Part shown: in pieces, positions 1 to 5,385 of the stretch
Numbering within the stretch: position 1 is the first letter of the stretch
How the letters are laid out: each line of letters starts with the position of its first letter
Source: Alphaproteobacteria bacterium
Lineage (GTDB): Bacteria; Pseudomonadota; Alphaproteobacteria; UBA8366; GCA-2717185
NCBI GenBank assembly: GCA_016764135.1
Contig: JAESSL010000154.1
Span: 1-5,385, forward strand
Direction: 5' to 3'
DNA: 5,385 bases
The notes under the pieces: generated by a model
What the model was told of the DNA's origin: nothing
Seen by the model: only the letters and a program-made list of their open reading frames with translations
The model's database searches: none
Made by a program: the position numbers and the translations under genes

Positions 1-29
1 GGCGCCGCGAAGAAAGGCGCAACTATAGC

Positions 30-73
30 GTTGCCGGGAAATTCGGCAACCGACGTAATTAGGCAACCGATGT
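30..73. repeat. GGCAAC/GTTGCC repeat cluster upstream of the first dioxygenase gene
   Basis: Three copies of a GGCAAC half-site lie together. GTTGCCG (30-36) and CGGCAAC (44-50) form a perfect 7-bp inverted repeat around a 7-base spacer. A 12-base direct repeat, GGCAACCGAYGT, occurs at 45-56 and again at 62-73, exactly 17 bases apart with one mismatch. The cluster ends about 57 bases before the start codon at 131. It could be an operator for a regulator binding repeated half-sites, or the inverted repeat could be the hairpin end of an upstream transcript, although no T-run follows it. The repeats are seen directly; the regulatory role is inferred. Confidence 0.4.
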
Positions 74-117
74 TTGACGAATTTGCATAGGTTCGGTTTT
101 CTTGGTTGAATGTCGTC

Positions 118-124
118 AGGGAGA
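118..124 (+). promoter_or_regulatory. Ribosome binding site deciding the start at 131
   Basis: AGGGAGA lies six bases upstream of the ATG at 131. An in-frame ATG at 110 would place this site inside the coding sequence and has no comparable purine-rich site in front of it. The start at 131 is therefore preferred. Confidence 0.7.
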
Positions 125-130
125 ACAATC

Positions 131-1018
131 ATGACAATTAGAATTCAAGCAGAGCCCAGCGGCTTTGGCGCGGTCGTATCCGGACCTGATCTGACAAAAC
201 CGATAGACGATGAAACCTACAAGGCCATTCGCGCGGCTTTTGAGGAATACTCGCTCCTGATTTTTCATGATCAACCTTTCACGGACGAAACGCAGGTCGC
301 CTTTGGCGAGCGCTTTGGACCATTGGAGATTGTCACCAAGACCCGCGTCGGTGGCGGTGGCGGCGACATGATCGCGGATATTTCAAATGTGAACCGGGAA
401 ACCGATGAGATTCTGCCGGTCGACGGCGACGTCATGGTTTATCGATCCGGCAATGAGATGTGGCACACGGACAGTTCGTTTCGCGATGTTCCCGCGATGG
501 CGTCGATGCTGTCCGGGCGCGAAGTGCCGCCGGAGGGCGGGGAGACCGAATTCGTCAGTATGCGGGCCGCTTATAAACGTCTTGATGCGGAACAGCAGGC
601 GGCGCTGGAAGGTCTGGTCGCGGTGCATGATTACACATATTCCCGCGCGCTGGTCGGATCGACCCTGTCCCCGGCGCAGCAAAAGGAACTGCCGCCCGCA
701 AAGCAGGTCGTGGTGCGCACCAATCCGGCAAATGGCGAGAAGAATTTTTTCACCGCGTCGCACGCCTCTCACATTGTGGGATGGCCGGTGGAAAAAGGGC
801 GCGACTATATGAAGGAACTGGTCGCCCTCGCCACGCGACCTGAGGACATCTACACCCATCAATGGCGTCAGCATGATCTGGTGATCTGGGATAACCGTTG
901 CACACTGCACCGGGGGCGCACTTGGGAAAAAGCGCGTTACCGCCGCATCATGCGCCGGACCACGGTCGCAGGCGACGGTCCGACGGTCGCTATCGGGTCG
1001 GAGGCTGTTGGGGCCTAA
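131..1018 (+). CDS. TauD/TfdA-family Fe(II)/2-oxoglutarate-dependent dioxygenase, TfdA-like
   Basis: Predicted 295-residue cytoplasmic enzyme that would couple oxidative decarboxylation of 2-oxoglutarate to hydroxylation of a small acidic substrate, usually releasing an aldehyde from an ether, sulfonate or amine. The iron site is visible: WHTDSSF gives His112 and Asp114, and the distal His260 lies in the stretch DNRCTLHRG. An RRIMRRTTVAG segment carries the 2-oxoglutarate-binding Arg (about 276). Thr139 in GGETEF matches the Thr of TfdA. The WHTDSSF, GGxTEF, MRAAY and HDLVxWDNR blocks resemble 2,4-D dioxygenase TfdA (287 residues) more than TauD from memory, and the length is complete. A run of five glycines (residues 74-78) sits just ahead of the catalytic region, probably in a flexible active-site loop. 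The gene converges with the MetE-like pair, leaving only 19 bases between the stop codons. TfdA-like proteins occur in bacteria never exposed to herbicide, so the true substrate is unknown. Confidence 0.92.
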   Translation: MTIRIQAEPSGFGAVVSGPDLTKPIDDETYKAIRAAFEEYSLLIFHDQPFTDETQVAFGERFGPLEIVTKTRVGGGGGDMIADISNVNRETDEILPVDGDVMVYRSGNEMWHTDSSFRDVPAMASMLSGREVPPEGGETEFVSMRAAYKRLDAEQQAALEGLVAVHDYTYSRALVGSTLSPAQQKELPPAKQVVVRTNPANGEKNFFTASHASHIVGWPVEKGRDYMKELVALATRPEDIYTHQWRQHDLVIWDNRCTLHRGRTWEKARYRRIMRRTTVAGDGPTVAIGSEAVGA

Positions 1019-1037
1019 AGCGGAGTCTGCCGCACTG

Positions 1038-2186
1038 CTAGAACAGCCGGGCGTTTGCGATATCCGCGCCTTCGCGCAGGGCTCGTAATTTCGCCCAGAC
1101 CACATCGGAGGTGAGCCGTCCCATGCCGGCGGAGGTGTCGAACCCGCAATCGGTGCCAGCGTGAATCCGGCCGGGGTCGCCCACGGCGTCCGCCGCGCGC
1201 TCCAACCGGTCCGCCACCACCTCGGGGTGCTCGACAAAATTGGTGCAGGTGTCGATCACGCCCACGATCAACGACTGGTCCGGCGCCAGAGTGATGTCCT
1301 TGAAGACCTTGATTTCGTGTTGGTGGCGCGGATTGGCGAAGGGCAGCATGATGGCGCCGACATTCGCGGTCAGCAGCGTTGGCAGGATTTCGCGCAAGGC
1401 GACATCCTGGTCATGCGGCGATTCATAGTTTCCCCAACACACATGCAGACGGACCCGGTCTCGCGGGACATTCACAAGCGCCTGATTGATTTTGCCAATG
1501 ACGCGCTCGACAAAGGCGACAAAGTCTTTGATCGGGCGATCCGCATAGGAAATGTGGCGTTCCAGCGCAAGATCCGGCGCGTCGATCTGAAGCGTAAAAC
1601 CGTGCTCGATAGCGGCTTCATATTCCACGCGAAGCGCCGTCGCCAGAGCGTCCATATAAGCGTCGTCGTCATCGTAATAATGATTCTTCATCGCAGCGGC
1701 GACAATGCCGGGCGACGGGGCGGTCATGAACGCGCCGGTAAAGGCGCCTGCTGACGCATCGAGCGCGGCGCGGAAGCCGGTCAACTCCGCCTGGTTTGCG
1801 GCCGGATCGCCATATTTGATCGGGCCAATCGCCATGGGCGGTTCAAAGTTACTGACGGCGGTCAGTTGGGCCATACCGCGCCGCCGCGCTTCTGCGAATT
1901 CAGGGTAATTATCCAGTTCGCGCCCCTGGGTGCGGGACCAGCGCCCGCCAAAGCCGGACATGCGCCGCTGGACATAGAGGAAAAACGCCTCGCGGACCTG
2001 TTCGCCGTCGCTGGGAATATCAACGCCGGATTCTCGTTGGCGCTCCACAACCCATCGGGTGGCGGCTTCGCCTTCCGTCGCCAGTTGCGCTTCGTCGATG
2101 GTCTCTCCGTTGGCGCGCCTCGCGTATAGCTCGGTTAGAGATTTAGGACGTGGAAGACTGCCTGCATGGGTAGTGAGGATCGTCAC
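1038..2186 (-). CDS. Cobalamin-independent methionine synthase II-like (MetE C-terminal domain) protein with altered zinc site
   Basis: 382-residue UROD/MetE-like TIM-barrel protein matching only the catalytic C-terminal half of MetE. It begins with the family signature TTHAGSLPRP (residues 5-14). It carries a DGE (60-62) and QIDAPD (200-205), positions that hold the thiol substrate in MetE. Zinc ligands His248 and Cys250 lie in LHVCWGNYESPH, and Cys347 lies in GTDCGF. The fourth ligand, a Glu just before ANPRH in relatives I recall, is Pro282 here (MLPFANPRHQHE). Glu291 or His288/His290 close by might substitute. The start is GTG, overlapping the TGA of the upstream paralogue as GTGA, with a weak GAGAG about eight bases before it, so translation is probably coupled. 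Family members include methionine synthases that lack the N-terminal domain and epoxyalkane:coenzyme M transferase, so a methyl or alkyl transfer to or from a thiol is likely. The exact reaction is unknown. Confidence 0.88.
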   Translation of the reverse strand: MTILTTHAGSLPRPKSLTELYARRANGETIDEAQLATEGEAATRWVVERQRESGVDIPSDGEQVREAFFLYVQRRMSGFGGRWSRTQGRELDNYPEFAEARRRGMAQLTAVSNFEPPMAIGPIKYGDPAANQAELTGFRAALDASAGAFTGAFMTAPSPGIVAAAMKNHYYDDDDAYMDALATALRVEYEAAIEHGFTLQIDAPDLALERHISYADRPIKDFVAFVERVIGKINQALVNVPRDRVRLHVCWGNYESPHDQDVALREILPTLLTANVGAIMLPFANPRHQHEIKVFKDITLAPDQSLIVGVIDTCTNFVEHPEVVADRLERAADAVGDPGRIHAGTDCGFDTSAGMGRLTSDVVWAKLRALREGADIANARLF

Positions 2187-3223
2187 GACAGCGACTCTCG
2201 AACAATCGCGGCACCAGCGGCCATCGCTTTGATCTTACCGAAGGCGGAGTCGCGCGGCAGGTATTTCAACCCGCAATCCGGCGCGACGATAATCCGTTCG
2301 GCGGGGCAATGGGGCAGGGCGCGGCGAATGCGCCGGGCGATTTCCTCGGGCGTTTCAACCTCGGGCGTGGAGAGATCCAGGACGCCGAGCAGGATTTTTT
2401 TGTTGGGCAATGTTTCCAGTACGGCGCAATCAAGGTCCGATTGCGCGGTCTCCAGAGAGATGGCGTGGGCCGTACAGCCCGCGAGCTCCGGCAGGAAGGA
2501 GTAACCTTCTGGGCGCTCGTGAATGATCGCGGCATAGCCAAAACAAATATGCACGATGGTCTCGCCCTCGACGCCATCCAGCGCACGGTTGAGCGCCGCC
2601 AAGCCGAACTCGCGCGCCTTCTCCGGTCGCGCCTGCATATAGGGTTCGTCGATCTGGACCATATCGGCGCCGGCGGCGAACAGATCCTTGATCTCCTCAT
2701 TGACAGCCGCCGCGTAATCCATCGCCATTTCGGCTTCGCTTTCATAGAAGTCGTTCTGCGATTGCTGGCTCATGGTGAAGGGGCCGGGGACGGTCATCTT
2801 GATCTGGCGATCCGTATGGGCGCGCAGGAACTTTACGTCCTCGATCTCAACGGGATGTTTGCGGAATACTTTGCTGACAATGCGCGGAACGGGCGTGGGG
2901 TCGCCGCTGCGGTCCAGCGCCGTGCCGGGATTGTCGATATCGACCCCGGCCAGCGCGGTGGCGAAGCGGTTGGAATAACTCTCGCGGCGAATCTCGCCAT
3001 CGGTAATGATGTCGAGTCCGGCTTCTTCCTGCTCGCGAATCGCAATCAGGGTCGCGTCGTCCTGCGCTTGCGCCAGCCACTCCGGTGCGACGCGCCAAAG
3101 CTCGCGTGCACGGGTTCTGGGGGGAAAGCGCCCCGCCAGTTTTGCGCGGTCGATGAGCCAGTCTGGCTGGGCGTATGACCCGACCAGGGAGGTGGGCAAC
3201 AAGGTGTTCAATTTTGTGGACAT
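2183..3223 (-). CDS. Core MetE-like zinc methyltransferase (methionine synthase II family)
   Basis: 346-residue UROD/MetE-like barrel protein without the N-terminal domain of full-length MetE (about 750 residues). It opens with SLVGSYAQPDWL (12-23), then DGEIRRE (75-81), TVPGPFT (144-150) and QIDEP (190-194). It keeps the complete zinc set expected for the family: His225 and Cys227 in VHICFGY, Glu258 in ISLETAQSD, and Cys317 in APDCGLK. It should bind zinc and activate a thiol such as homocysteine for methyl transfer. The methyl donor is not evident, since folate-independent core enzymes and alkyltransferases share these motifs. An upstream in-frame TTG at 3277 would add 18 residues with no family resemblance. 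The ATG at 3223 has a good GGGAG site seven bases away and is preferred. It is the first gene of an overlapping pair with 1038-2186, and both may act as partners or on related substrates. Confidence 0.9.
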   Translation of the reverse strand: MSTKLNTLLPTSLVGSYAQPDWLIDRAKLAGRFPPRTRARELWRVAPEWLAQAQDDATLIAIREQEEAGLDIITDGEIRRESYSNRFATALAGVDIDNPGTALDRSGDPTPVPRIVSKVFRKHPVEIEDVKFLRAHTDRQIKMTVPGPFTMSQQSQNDFYESEAEMAMDYAAAVNEEIKDLFAAGADMVQIDEPYMQARPEKAREFGLAALNRALDGVEGETIVHICFGYAAIIHERPEGYSFLPELAGCTAHAISLETAQSDLDCAVLETLPNKKILLGVLDLSTPEVETPEEIARRIRRALPHCPAERIIVAPDCGLKYLPRDSAFGKIKAMAAGAAIVRESLS

Positions 3224-3230
3224 GCGAAGT

Positions 3231-3235
3231 CTCCC
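3231..3235 (-). promoter_or_regulatory. Ribosome binding site deciding the start at 3223
   Basis: On the minus strand GGGAG precedes the ATG at 3223-3221 by seven bases. This supports the shorter form of the core MetE-like protein over the TTG start at 3277. Confidence 0.65.
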
Positions 3236-3248
3236 GTTATTTTTCGCG

Positions 3249-3277
3249 AGGTTACACTGCCGACTCTTTAACGCCAA
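3249..3277 (-). promoter_or_regulatory. Possible sigma70-like promoter for the MetE-like pair
   Basis: Read on the minus strand, TTGGCG (3277-3272) and TAACCT (3254-3249) are separated by 17 bases. They match the -35 and -10 consensus at four and three of six positions. The -35 element overlaps the stem-loop at 3269-3286, which would let that palindrome act as an operator. The match is weak, and transcription could instead read through from the membrane protein gene 74 bases upstream. Confidence 0.22.
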
Positions 3278-3286
3278 GCGGCGTTA
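3269..3286. other. Perfect 7-bp inverted repeat between the membrane protein gene and the MetE-like pair
   Basis: TAACGCC (3269-3275) and GGCGTTA (3280-3286) are perfectly complementary around a four-base loop. The structure lies 11 bases past the stop codon of the minus-strand gene 3298-3945 and about 45 bases before the ATG of the next gene. There is no T-run after the stem on either strand, so it is not a typical intrinsic terminator. It could be a weak terminator or processing stem, or a regulator binding site. The palindrome is seen directly; its role is unresolved. Confidence 0.45.
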
Positions 3287-3297
3287 TCCTGCAGAAT

Positions 3298-3945
3298 TCA
3301 GACTGTCAGTTTCCGCATGAGATCGACGCTGAAGACATGCTTCATGGCGACGTCCATGCTCGGGTTGCGATGCAGGAGTTTGCGTAACTCGTCGCCGGAC
3401 CAGGCGATATATCGGCATGGCTTGGTCGCCGAGACGGTCGCCGTCGCCGCCCCGCCCTGGATGAAGGATATTTCCCCGATCATTGCGCCATCGCGCGCGC
3501 GGCCAACTTCCTCGCCATCGCGCTCGACCCGGACTTCACCGTTGAACAGCAAATTCAGGCCCCCCACGATACTGCCCTGCACGGTCAGTTGTTCACCCTG
3601 TTCCGCGTTGCGCCAATCGCCGATGCGCATCAGCTTGCGGAACTCAACGGGGGAGAAGTTCTGGAATACGGTTTCGTGAAGCTCGGCTTCCTCCTCGTTA
3701 AACGCGATCGAGCGCCGGTCCAGTACGATGCCGACAATGCGCACGAGGTTGATCAGTACGAAAACCGTTAGCCAGAAGATGACCAGCCAGAGCGGACCGG
3801 CAGGCAGCCAGTAATTATAGGCGACCCCAACCACGCCGCTGACAATCGCCAGACAGCGCAACACTATCATGTCGCGTACATAAAACGATAAAGCGGTCAG
3901 CAGAAACGATGTGTGCCCCACAACGTCCAGAAATGTCAGACTCAT
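3298..3945 (-). CDS. Membrane protein with Popeye-like cyclic-nucleotide-binding domain
   Basis: 215-residue protein. The first 75 residues contain two clear hydrophobic segments (about 25-45 and 50-75) and a shorter one at about 8-23, consistent with three membrane helices. A cytoplasmic domain follows: the linker NEEEAELHETVFQNFSPVEF (83-102), then a cupin-like cNMP-binding fold from about 103 to 200. The phosphate-binding cassette region is IGEISFIQGG followed by AATATV (about 156-171). It keeps the Gly-Glu pair (157-158), but Ala167 occupies the place where CRP- and PKA-type domains have the Arg that contacts the cyclic phosphate. Three helices followed by such a domain is the plan of Popeye-domain proteins, which also lack the classical cassette, so a sensory or scaffolding role is likely. 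No output domain such as a helix-turn-helix is present, so it is not a transcription factor. The ATG at 3945 has AAGGGG six bases upstream. It runs the same way as the MetE-like pair, 74 bases before it, and may share a transcript. Confidence 0.82.
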   Translation of the reverse strand: MSLTFLDVVGHTSFLLTALSFYVRDMIVLRCLAIVSGVVGVAYNYWLPAGPLWLVIFWLTVFVLINLVRIVGIVLDRRSIAFNEEEAELHETVFQNFSPVEFRKLMRIGDWRNAEQGEQLTVQGSIVGGLNLLFNGEVRVERDGEEVGRARDGAMIGEISFIQGGAATATVSATKPCRYIAWSGDELRKLLHRNPSMDVAMKHVFSVDLMRKLTV

Positions 3946-4058
3946 AAAATGCCCCTTCGCAGCTTCGCATCTGTGGGTTTTATGCCATAGTATTACGATT
4001 GGTTCAGGCGGGCGCTAGCAAAGTTCGGGGACGCAGTCTCTTTTTTCAGGAGTGAATC
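3946..4058. promoter_or_regulatory. Divergent intergenic region between membrane protein and VOC genes
   Basis: This 113-base gap must hold promoters for both directions if the flanking genes start their own transcripts. Its centre (about 3977-4000) is the most AT-rich part. Candidate elements for the rightward gene are TTCGCA (3964-3969) and TAGTAT (3988-3993), 18 bases apart and each a four-of-six match. On the minus strand CATAAA (3984-3979) is a plausible -10 but lacks a good -35. A T-run at 4041-4046 lies just before the VOC ribosome binding site. The exact promoter positions are uncertain. Confidence 0.35.
4048..4052 (+). promoter_or_regulatory. Strong ribosome binding site for the VOC gene
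   Basis: AGGAG lies six bases upstream of the ATG at 4059. It is the best Shine-Dalgarno match in the window and fixes the start of the VOC protein. Confidence 0.7.
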
Positions 4059-4577
4059 ATGGATGGGAATCAAAATCCCTCGAGGCCCAGACGGCTGCAT
4101 CACGCCGCCTGGGTCACCAAAGACATGGAAATGACGCGCCAGTTTTATGAGGACGTTATCGGCATTCCGTTGGTGGCGACATGGATAGAGCGAAATCCGA
4201 AAACCGGCCTGGAATATTGTCACACCCTGTTTGAATTTGAGGACCGAAGCACGCTGGCGTTCTTCCAGTGGGGCGATGAGGCGGACAATCCGCGGGATCA
4301 AAATTCACCGGGCCATGTTGCGTTTGAATGCGATGCGCAAACCCAGGGCGCAATCAAGGCCCGGCTGGAGGCGGCGGGCGTTGCAATTCGCGTGACGGAC
4401 CATGGGTATTGCGTGTCGCTATATGCGCATGATCCCAACAATCTGAAGCTCGAATTTACGGTCGACCATCCGGATAGCGAAGACATCTCGCAAACCAGCC
4501 GCAAGACGGCGCATGCGGATCTGCGGCGCTGGGTGTCGGGCGATCATAGGATCAATAACGACTTTCGCGCGCGTTAA
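4059..4577 (+). CDS. VOC-superfamily protein (glyoxalase / extradiol dioxygenase-like)
   Basis: 172-residue soluble protein with one vicinal-oxygen-chelate domain made of two beta-alpha-beta-beta-beta halves. The first half opens with LHHAAWVTKDMEMTRQFYED (13-32), the usual His strand followed by the FY helix and a GIPLV turn. The second half opens with PGHVAFEC (84-91) and ends with DPNNLKLEF (125-133). Likely metal ligands are His15, His86 and Glu132; Gln70 at the end of TLAFFQW is a possible fourth. A 2-His-1-Glu set fits Fe(II) extradiol ring cleavage, whereas a fourth ligand would fit glyoxalase, isomerase or thiol-transferase activity, and the sequence does not settle which. Residues 135-172 form a polar, basic tail beyond the domain. 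It is shorter than two-domain extradiol enzymes (about 300 residues), so a dimer is expected. It precedes a TauD-like gene by 113 bases on the same strand and may serve the same pathway. Confidence 0.87.
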   Translation: MDGNQNPSRPRRLHHAAWVTKDMEMTRQFYEDVIGIPLVATWIERNPKTGLEYCHTLFEFEDRSTLAFFQWGDEADNPRDQNSPGHVAFECDAQTQGAIKARLEAAGVAIRVTDHGYCVSLYAHDPNNLKLEFTVDHPDSEDISQTSRKTAHADLRRWVSGDHRINNDFRAR

Positions 4578-4590
4578 GATTGGTTGACCG

Positions 4591-4620
4591 GCGCGGCGGT
4601 GGGGCTTGCGTCGCCCGCGC
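4591..4620 (+). terminator. GC-rich stem-loop after the VOC gene, possible terminator
   Basis: GCGCGGCG (4591-4598) can pair with CGCCCGCGC (4612-4620) with a single bulged C, closing a 13-base loop. It begins 14 bases after the VOC stop codon. No T-run follows, so it is not a standard intrinsic terminator. It may slow or process the transcript between the VOC and dioxygenase genes. Confidence 0.3.
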
Positions 4621-4690
4621 TATTGGATAGGCTCTCGGGTTGTCAGGTGCGTGACGCCATCGCTTTTCCCAAACGAATCAGGCCAGAACA

Positions 4691-5385
4691 ATGAGTGAAT
4701 TTCAGCATATTACCGTAACCCCAATCGCAGGCGCACTGGGGGCGGAAATTGGCGGCGTTAATGTCGCGGATGAACTGGATGACGCGGTCATCGCCGAAAT
4801 TCGCCAGGCGTTGCTGGACAATCTGGTGATATTTTTTCGCGACCAGGATTTATCGGTGGAGCGGCACAAGGCCTTCACGCGCCGGTTTGGCGACATCTTC
4901 GTTCACCCCAATTATCAACTCGGTCAGGAAGACAAGGAAACTGTCTTTCTGCTACGCCGTCCGGGCGACCCCAGCGTTGCGGGCGAAAAATGGCATGCGG
5001 ACACCACAATGATGGATACGCCGCCGATGGGCGCCATTCTCTATGCGCTGGAAACGCCGGATTACGGCGGTGACACTTTATTCTCCAATCAGTATTTGGC
5101 CTATGAATCCCTGTCGGACGGGATGAAGGCGATGCTCGACGGGGCGGCGGCGGTGCACAGCGATGTTCGCGTGGCCGGACCGAAATCGGGCGTGAACGCC
5201 AAACGGTCCAGTCAGGTGCGCGCCGATGCCGATTGGACGGCGACCGAGCACGCCCATCCCATGGTCCGCACTCATCCTGAAACCGGTCGGAAGCATCTGT
5301 TTGTAAATAGTATCTACACCATGAATATCGACGGCATGAGCGAGGCTGAAAGCACGCCTATCCTAAACTATTTATACGATCATCA
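4691..5385 (+). CDS. TauD/TfdA-family 2-oxoglutarate-dependent dioxygenase, C-terminus beyond the window
   Basis: Partial gene: 231 complete codons are open from the ATG at 4691 to the window edge, out of roughly 280-300 expected. The N-terminal half has the family pattern TVTPIAGALGAEIGGVNV (8-25), then the strand LVIFFRDQDLS (45-55). WHADTT (101-106) supplies iron ligands His102 and Asp104. HPMVRTHPETGRKHLFVN (189-206) and DGMSEAES (214-221) are typical of taurine dioxygenase-like proteins. The distal His and the 2-oxoglutarate-binding Arg lie past the end, so catalytic completeness cannot be judged. The start is supported by the conserved N-terminus and by AGG eight bases upstream, a weak ribosome binding site. 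It is clearly diverged from the TfdA-like enzyme at 131-1018 (WHADTT against WHTDSS, with a different loop sequence), so the two are distinct family members, not a recent duplication. Substrate unknown; sulfonates, aryl ethers or amino acids are all possible for the family. Confidence 0.9.
   Translation, partial: MSEFQHITVTPIAGALGAEIGGVNVADELDDAVIAEIRQALLDNLVIFFRDQDLSVERHKAFTRRFGDIFVHPNYQLGQEDKETVFLLRRPGDPSVAGEKWHADTTMMDTPPMGAILYALETPDYGGDTLFSNQYLAYESLSDGMKAMLDGAAAVHSDVRVAGPKSGVNAKRSSQVRADADWTATEHAHPMVRTHPETGRKHLFVNSIYTMNIDGMSEAESTPILNYLYDH

Noticed and set aside
1..90. Open frame from the window edge to TAG at 88-90, 29 residues, as the tail of an upstream plus-strand gene
   Set aside because: The stretch is too short to recognise, another frame is open to position 60, and it overlaps the repeat cluster whose 17-base period does not fit coding sequence. 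It remains possible but unsupported.
74..102. TTGACG (74-79) as a -35 element for the TfdA-like gene
   Set aside because: The bases 17 positions downstream (TTTTCT) are a poor -10, and no better partner is seen.
110..130. ATG at 110 as the start of the TfdA-like dioxygenase
   Set aside because: The strong AGGGAGA site would fall inside the coding region, and family similarity begins at the ATG at 131.
1020..1033. Small GCGG/CCGC hairpin between the converging stop codons as a two-way terminator
   Set aside because: Only four base pairs with a six-base loop and no T-run on either strand; too weak to call.
383..1237. Long minus-strand open frame opposite the TfdA-like gene
   Set aside because: It lies antisense to a clear dioxygenase and runs into the MetE-like gene, and its Arg/Pro/His-rich translation shows no family motif.
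1161..1754. 197-residue plus-strand open frame opposite the altered MetE-like gene
   Set aside because: It is antisense to conserved family motifs and has no ribosome binding site or domain signature.
2309..3178. 289-residue plus-strand open frame opposite the core MetE-like gene
   Set aside because: The minus strand carries all zinc and substrate motifs of MetE in the same stretch; this frame is a composition shadow with no recognisable domain.

Overview
The window looks like a piece of a proteobacterial chromosome, most likely alphaproteobacterial. I infer this from the moderately GC-rich sequence, the tight gene packing, clear Shine-Dalgarno sites and the crowding of TauD/TfdA-type dioxygenases with MetE-like proteins. 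No rRNA, tRNA, transposase, CRISPR array or phage gene is visible, so the lineage is a guess.

Layout from left to right. (1) A plus-strand Fe(II)/2-oxoglutarate dioxygenase closest in motif pattern to TfdA (131-1018), preceded by a short region rich in GGCAAC/GTTGCC repeats. (2) Converging on it from the right are two minus-strand MetE C-terminal-like ('core methionine synthase') proteins. Their genes overlap by four bases (GTGA), with 2183-3223 first and 1038-2186 second. (3) Upstream of them on the same strand is a small membrane protein with a Popeye-like cyclic-nucleotide-binding domain (3298-3945). (4) A 113-base divergent intergenic region separates it from a plus-strand single-domain VOC (glyoxalase/extradiol-like) protein (4059-4577). 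(5) Another 113-base gap follows, then a second TauD/TfdA dioxygenase (4691 onward) that is cut by the window end.

The enzymes suggest a small catabolic or salvage locus. The two dioxygenases could oxidatively cleave a C-O, C-S or C-N bond in small acids or sulfonates. The VOC protein could process a ring or an aldehyde/thiol adduct. The two MetE-like proteins could move a methyl or alkyl group to or from a thiol at a zinc site. Each family assignment rests on visible motifs, but the shared pathway is inference. The most unusual points are the MetE-like pair, in which one copy keeps the full His-Cys-Glu-Cys zinc set and the other has Pro where the Glu is expected, and the Popeye-like protein, whose phosphate-binding cassette lacks the usual Arg.
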